A stretch of DNA of 63,197 nucleotides, taken from NCBI RefSeq assembly GCF_018390595.1, contig NZ_JAHBAV010000017.1, forward strand, positions 1 to 63,197, in the 5' to 3' direction. The notes under the pieces were generated by a model, which saw only the letters and a list, made by a program, of their open reading frames with translations, searched no databases and was not told the DNA's origin. The translations under genes were made by a program, and so were the position numbers. The DNA comes from Dietzia massiliensis (GTDB lineage: Bacteria > Actinomycetota > Actinomycetes > Mycobacteriales > Mycobacteriaceae). Below are positions 60,000 through 63,197 of the stretch, piece by piece (within the stretch, counting starts at the first letter, position 1; every line of letters begins with the position of its first letter).

Positions 60000-60141
60000 G
60001 GGCACCAGACTAAGGCACACCTGTGACGCCGCGAGCGCCCGACGGGCCGTGGCGGACACGGCTAGGGTCGACACCACAGAAGCGACACCACGACCCAGGA
60101 CCCATCGACGACGACAGCACCGACGACCCCCGGAGGCGACC

Positions 60142-60450
60142 GTGACCGACTCGACCCGACCCGAGAACGACGCCCGCGTGCCCGACGAGTCGCCGGAGGA
60201 GCTCGGCAACACCGTCGACGGCTCCGGCGCCGGTGACGGGAGCACCACCCGCGGTACCGACGAGGAGGGCCGCGCCCCGGCGTCCCGTCCCCCGACCGCC
60301 GGGAACACAGGGCAGGCCGTCGCCGACGAGGCCACCGGCGCGTCCGGTGAGAGCTCCGCCGACAGGGCCGAGCAGGCGAAGGTCTACCGGACCCCCGAGC
60401 AGCCGGACCACGCCGTCGGCGGCTCCGACGGCACGGCCGACGGTCAGTAG
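60142..60450 (+). CDS. 102-residue disordered acidic protein, unknown
   Basis: Hydrophilic, Gly/Asp/Glu/Ser/Thr-rich throughout with no hydrophobic core, so probably intrinsically disordered. The GTG start has ribosome site CGGAGG, and a TAGGGT -10 lies at 60063-60068, so expression is likely. It ends 12 bases before the CNNM pair and may share its transcript. No family recognised. Confidence 0.65.
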   Translation: MTDSTRPENDARVPDESPEELGNTVDGSGAGDGSTTRGTDEEGRAPASRPPTAGNTGQAVADEATGASGESSADRAEQAKVYRTPEQPDHAVGGSDGTADGQ

Positions 60451-60462
60451 CCCGGTCGCCCA

Positions 60463-61854
60463 GTGACCGTCGCACTCCTCCTCACGCTGGCGCTGGTCCT
60501 GCTCATCGCAGCGAACGCGCTGTTCGTCGGGGTCGAGTTCGGATTCCTCACCGTCAACCGGGACGACGTCCGCGCCGCCGGCTCGGAGGGCGATCGCGTC
60601 GCCGCGGCCCTGGACTCCTCGCTCTCGAAGACCTCGACGAACCTGTCGGGGGCCCAGCTCGGCATCACGGTCTCCAGCCTCGTGGCGGGATACCTCACGG
60701 GCCCCTCCGTCGGGGAACTGCTCACCGGCGCGTTGGGCCTGTCCGGAATGTCGGAGGCCGCGGCCCGCGGTATCGCGATGACGGCGGCCTTCGTCGTCGT
60801 CACCTTCCTCCAGATGGTCTTCGGCGAACTCGTCCCCAAGAACTGGGCCATCGCCGCACCCATGCAGGTGGCGCGACTGGTCGTGCGCCCGCAGCGCACC
60901 TTCATGACCGTGTTCGGCTGGCTGGTCACCGCCCTCAACGCCTCGGCCAACCAGGTGCTGCGCCTGCTCGGGTTCACCCCGACGGAGGAACCGGGGGACG
61001 CCCGCTCCCCCGAGGAACTGCGCGCGTCGGCGGCGCGGTCCGGACGCGAGGGCGTGATGGACCCCCACACCGCCGAACTCGTGACCCGGTCGATCTCGTT
61101 TGGCGAGCACCGGGCGGCCGACGCGATGGTGCCCAGGCCGCTGGTGACGTTCCTGCGCGACCACACCGCGCAGGACCTGCTGGACACCGTCGCCGCGACC
61201 GGCCGGTCCCGCTTCCCCGTTCTCGGCGGGACCGTCGACGAGGTGGTGGGCGTCGTCCACTACCGCCAGGCACTGGCCGTCGATCCCGATGCGCGGGACC
61301 GCACCCCGGTCCGCGACATCGCCGCCGAGCCGACCGTGGTCTCGGAGATGATGACCCTCGATCCCCTGATGCGGCTGCTACGGCAGACCGATCTGCAGAT
61401 GGCGGTGGTCGTGGACGAGTTCGGCGGTACCGCGGGGATCGTCACGCTCGAGGACCTGGTGGAGGAGATCGTCGGCGAGATCGACGACGAGCAGGACCGC
61501 GCGTCCCGCACGCACGAGCGGATCGACGACGACACGGTCCTGGTCGGCGGGATGATGCGGCCCGACGAACTGGGCGCGATCCTGCGGCTGGAGGTCCCCC
61601 CGGCGGGCGCCGCGTCGACCCTGTCCGGGGTGCTGTCCGAATCGGCGGACCGCCTACCCGAGGTCGGTGATGAGGTCGAGCTGGAGGCCCACGACCACGA
61701 GCACCGCGACCGCGACGACCTGCCCACCCGGGCGCGCGTGCGGCTGCGGGTCGAGACGGTGAGCGACTACCGGGCCGAGCGGGTCCGGGCGACGGTCCTG
61801 CGCGGCGAGCCGGACGACTCCGGCGACGCGGGGGCGGAGGAGTCCGATGACTGA
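60463..61854 (+). CDS. CNNM/HlyC-CorC family membrane protein with CorC domain (second pair)
   Basis: 463 residues with the same order as the 16728 gene: CNNM domain (LSGAQLGITVSSLVAG, FGELVPKNWAIA), CBS pair (VVVDEFGGTAGIVTLEDL) and terminal CorC domain. The tail is Asp/Glu-rich. It starts at GTG 60463. The stop overlaps the next start by eight bases. Mg2+/Co2+ transport or sensing is expected from the family. Confidence 0.9.
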   Translation: MTVALLLTLALVLLIAANALFVGVEFGFLTVNRDDVRAAGSEGDRVAAALDSSLSKTSTNLSGAQLGITVSSLVAGYLTGPSVGELLTGALGLSGMSEAAARGIAMTAAFVVVTFLQMVFGELVPKNWAIAAPMQVARLVVRPQRTFMTVFGWLVTALNASANQVLRLLGFTPTEEPGDARSPEELRASAARSGREGVMDPHTAELVTRSISFGEHRAADAMVPRPLVTFLRDHTAQDLLDTVAATGRSRFPVLGGTVDEVVGVVHYRQALAVDPDARDRTPVRDIAAEPTVVSEMMTLDPLMRLLRQTDLQMAVVVDEFGGTAGIVTLEDLVEEIVGEIDDEQDRASRTHERIDDDTVLVGGMMRPDELGAILRLEVPPAGAASTLSGVLSESADRLPEVGDEVELEAHDHEHRDRDDLPTRARVRLRVETVSDYRAERVRATVLRGEPDDSGDAGAEESDD

Positions 61855-63028
61855 CGGCGTCGCGATCCTGGTGCTGGCCGCCCTCCTGCTGGGCAACGGC
61901 TTCTTCGTGGCCGCCGAGTTCGCGATGGTCTCCGCGCGCCGCGACCACCTCGAGCCCCGCGCGGCCCGCGGCAGCATCCGCGCCCGGTGGTCACTGCGTG
62001 GCATGGAGAACGTGTCGCTCTCGCTGGCCGCCACACAGCTCGGGATCACCGCGTGTTCCCTCCTCATCGGCGCGGTCGGCGAGCCCGCCATCGCGCACCT
62101 CATCGAGAGGCCGCTGGAGTGGCTGGGGGTGTCGACCGGGTTCGCGCACCCCGTCGCGCTGGTGATCGCCCTGCTCATCGTCACGTTCCTGCACATGGTG
62201 CTCGGCGAGATGGTGCCCAAGAACATGGCGATCGCCCGGCCGGCCGCAGCCGCGCTGCTGCTGGGGCCGGTCCTGCGGGTGTTCGTCCTGGTGTTCCTGC
62301 CCGCCATCTGGCTGATGAACAAGACCGCCGACCTCGTCGTGCGTCACGTCCTCCGCGTCGAGCCGAAGTCCGAGGTGGACACCACGGTCACGGTGGACCA
62401 GATGCGCGGGATGGTCGCGGCGGCCGGGGAATCGGGCCTGCTGGACGAGGACGAGACCACTCTCCTGGCGGGGGCGCTGGAGTTCGACCACATCACCGCG
62501 GCGGACGTGCTCCGACCGCTCGACGAGGTCGACGCGGTCGACGCGGACCTCACGACCGGCGAGATACACCAGCTGTGCGTCCGCACCGGACACTCGCGGT
62601 TCCCCGTGCTCCGCGACGGCCGGTACGTGGGGTACGTCCACGTGAAGGACGTCCTGGCCGACGACCCGTCCCGCCCGCTGCGCCCGGAGCGGATCCGCCG
62701 CCTCGGCTCGGTGTCGCCCGACACGCCACTGGACGACGTGCTGGCCGCCATGCAGCGGGCCCGGGCCCACCTGGGGGTCGTCGACGGCAGTGGCGATGGC
62801 GCCACTGATCGCCGAGGAGTTCGCGACGACGCCCGCTCGGCCGGCCCGTCGGGCCTGATCGTGCTGGAAGACGTGCTCGCACGACTCGTCGGCGAGGTCC
62901 GCGACGCCACCCCGGAGGCCGATCAGACGTCCGCTGCCGCCCGCCAGAGTTCAAGTGGCACGGGGCGGGACTCGTCCCGGCCCCGTGAGGGGTCGACCGG
63001 CGCCCGCCAGGGTTCCACCGGGGATTAG
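61847..63028 (+). CDS. CNNM/HlyC-CorC family membrane protein, short form (second pair)
   Basis: 393 residues. CNNM domain (LAATQLGITACSLLIG, LGEMVPKNMAIA) and CBS pair, no CorC domain, with a Ser/Arg/Gly-rich tail of about 45 residues. It overlaps the preceding long form by eight bases. It retains the PKN motif lost in the other short form (APKSW at 18083-19186). Its stop overlaps the stop of the minus-strand 41-residue ORF. Confidence 0.88.
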   Translation: MTDGVAILVLAALLLGNGFFVAAEFAMVSARRDHLEPRAARGSIRARWSLRGMENVSLSLAATQLGITACSLLIGAVGEPAIAHLIERPLEWLGVSTGFAHPVALVIALLIVTFLHMVLGEMVPKNMAIARPAAAALLLGPVLRVFVLVFLPAIWLMNKTADLVVRHVLRVEPKSEVDTTVTVDQMRGMVAAAGESGLLDEDETTLLAGALEFDHITAADVLRPLDEVDAVDADLTTGEIHQLCVRTGHSRFPVLRDGRYVGYVHVKDVLADDPSRPLRPERIRRLGSVSPDTPLDDVLAAMQRARAHLGVVDGSGDGATDRRGVRDDARSAGPSGLIVLEDVLARLVGEVRDATPEADQTSAAARQSSSGTGRDSSRPREGSTGARQGSTGD

Positions 63029-63150
63029 CGGACCTTGTCCGGGTTCGTGTCGAGGACCCGGCCCAGCGTGTTGTCCACGAGAATCTGCGTCATCCCGGCG
63101 TAGGTGGCCACACTCACTCGAACAGTGGCGATCAGCGCGTTCTGCAACAT
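63025..63150 (-). CDS. 41-residue small ORF
   Basis: Begins MLQNALIATVRVSVATYAGM and ends DTNPDKVR. The N-terminal half is an amphipathic or weakly hydrophobic helix and the C-terminal part is polar. A strong ribosome site (GGAGGG) lies seven or eight bases before the ATG. A TGTGA-N6-TCACG site is about 20-35 bases upstream. No family recognised. Confidence 0.55.
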   Translation of the reverse strand: MLQNALIATVRVSVATYAGMTQILVDNTLGRVLDTNPDKVR

Positions 63151-63171
63151 CGTCTACCCTCCGTCGGCGAA

Positions 63172-63187
63172 TGTGACGTCTGTCACG
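63172..63187. promoter_or_regulatory. CRP/GlxR-like site (one mismatch)
   Basis: TGTGACGTCTGTCACG fits TGTGA-N6-TCACA except the last base. It lies 22 bases upstream of the ATG of the 41-residue ORF on the minus strand, near the window edge. Confidence 0.5.
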
Positions 63188-63197
63188 ATACCCGCGA

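Noticed and set aside
1..63197. CRISPR arrays, tRNA/rRNA genes, insertion sequences, prophage or integrase
   Set aside because: None seen on reading both strands. The repeats at 8078-8533 lack spacer-repeat regularity and cas genes.

Overview
The window is about 63 kb of very GC-rich DNA, with start codons split between ATG and GTG and genes packed tightly on both strands. It looks like chromosome of a mycolic-acid actinobacterium (order Mycobacteriales). The genes pointing there are a SigK/RskA pair next to an Mpt70/Mpt83-like fasciclin lipoprotein, glucosyl-3-phosphoglycerate synthase, a UfaA1-type methyltransferase with its FAD partner (10-methyl branched fatty acids), an Rv2525c-like Tat protein, a penicillin-binding lipoprotein, an L,D-transpeptidase lipoprotein, an MMPL transporter, and DUF732 and DUF2599 lipoproteins. 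I favour Dietzia or a near relative, but that is inference. No rRNA, tRNA, CRISPR array, transposase, integrase or phage gene was seen, so this reads as ordinary chromosome rather than an island.

Layout. 1-6302: a minus-strand operon made of an acyl-CoA dehydrogenase, an APH-like kinase, a histidine phosphatase, an alpha/beta hydrolase and an MMPL exporter that runs off the left edge. 6384-8077: gpgS and a small methyltransferase. 8078-8533: a gene-free convergent spacer built of repeats. 8534-9533: an FMN riboswitch controlling a PnuC-family, RibM-like vitamin transporter. 9592-16502: Rieske lipoprotein, aminotransferase, oxidoreductases, L,D-transpeptidase and a frameshifted POT peptide transporter. 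16503-19236: a structured leader, two CNNM/CorC-type membrane proteins and a terminator. 19259-24612: DUF4112 protein, lipoprotein PBP, SDR and acyl-CoA dehydrogenase.

24762-32811 is the SigK neighbourhood. A fasciclin lipoprotein faces a membrane molybdopterin oxidoreductase-sigK-rskA operon across a 17-bp palindrome that supplies a CCATCC box to each strand. The UfaA1-like methyltransferase and its FAD partner follow, with a sterol-desaturase-type hydroxylase. 32820-48214 holds a perfect CRP/GlxR-type site, a patatin, type I aroD, small conserved proteins, a PapA/condensation-like acyltransferase, a PAS-LuxR regulator, an acyl-CoA synthetase, a NAD synthetase fused to a cysteine hydrolase, an AlkA-like glycosylase, a class III cyclase, tpx and an FMN reductase.

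48281-55816 carries a double-hotdog thioesterase and a sensory cluster. In the cluster a HisKA kinase and an OmpR-type regulator flank a complete NarL-type two-component system plus ABC exporter. 55829-63150 carries a full-length cysE, an ABM monooxygenase, a Tat-exported DUF1906 protein, an SDR, dapA, a second pair of CNNM/CorC proteins and a 41-residue ORF. About two dozen genes have a -10-like hexamer ending 6-8 nt before the start codon, the usual sign of leaderless transcripts in this order.
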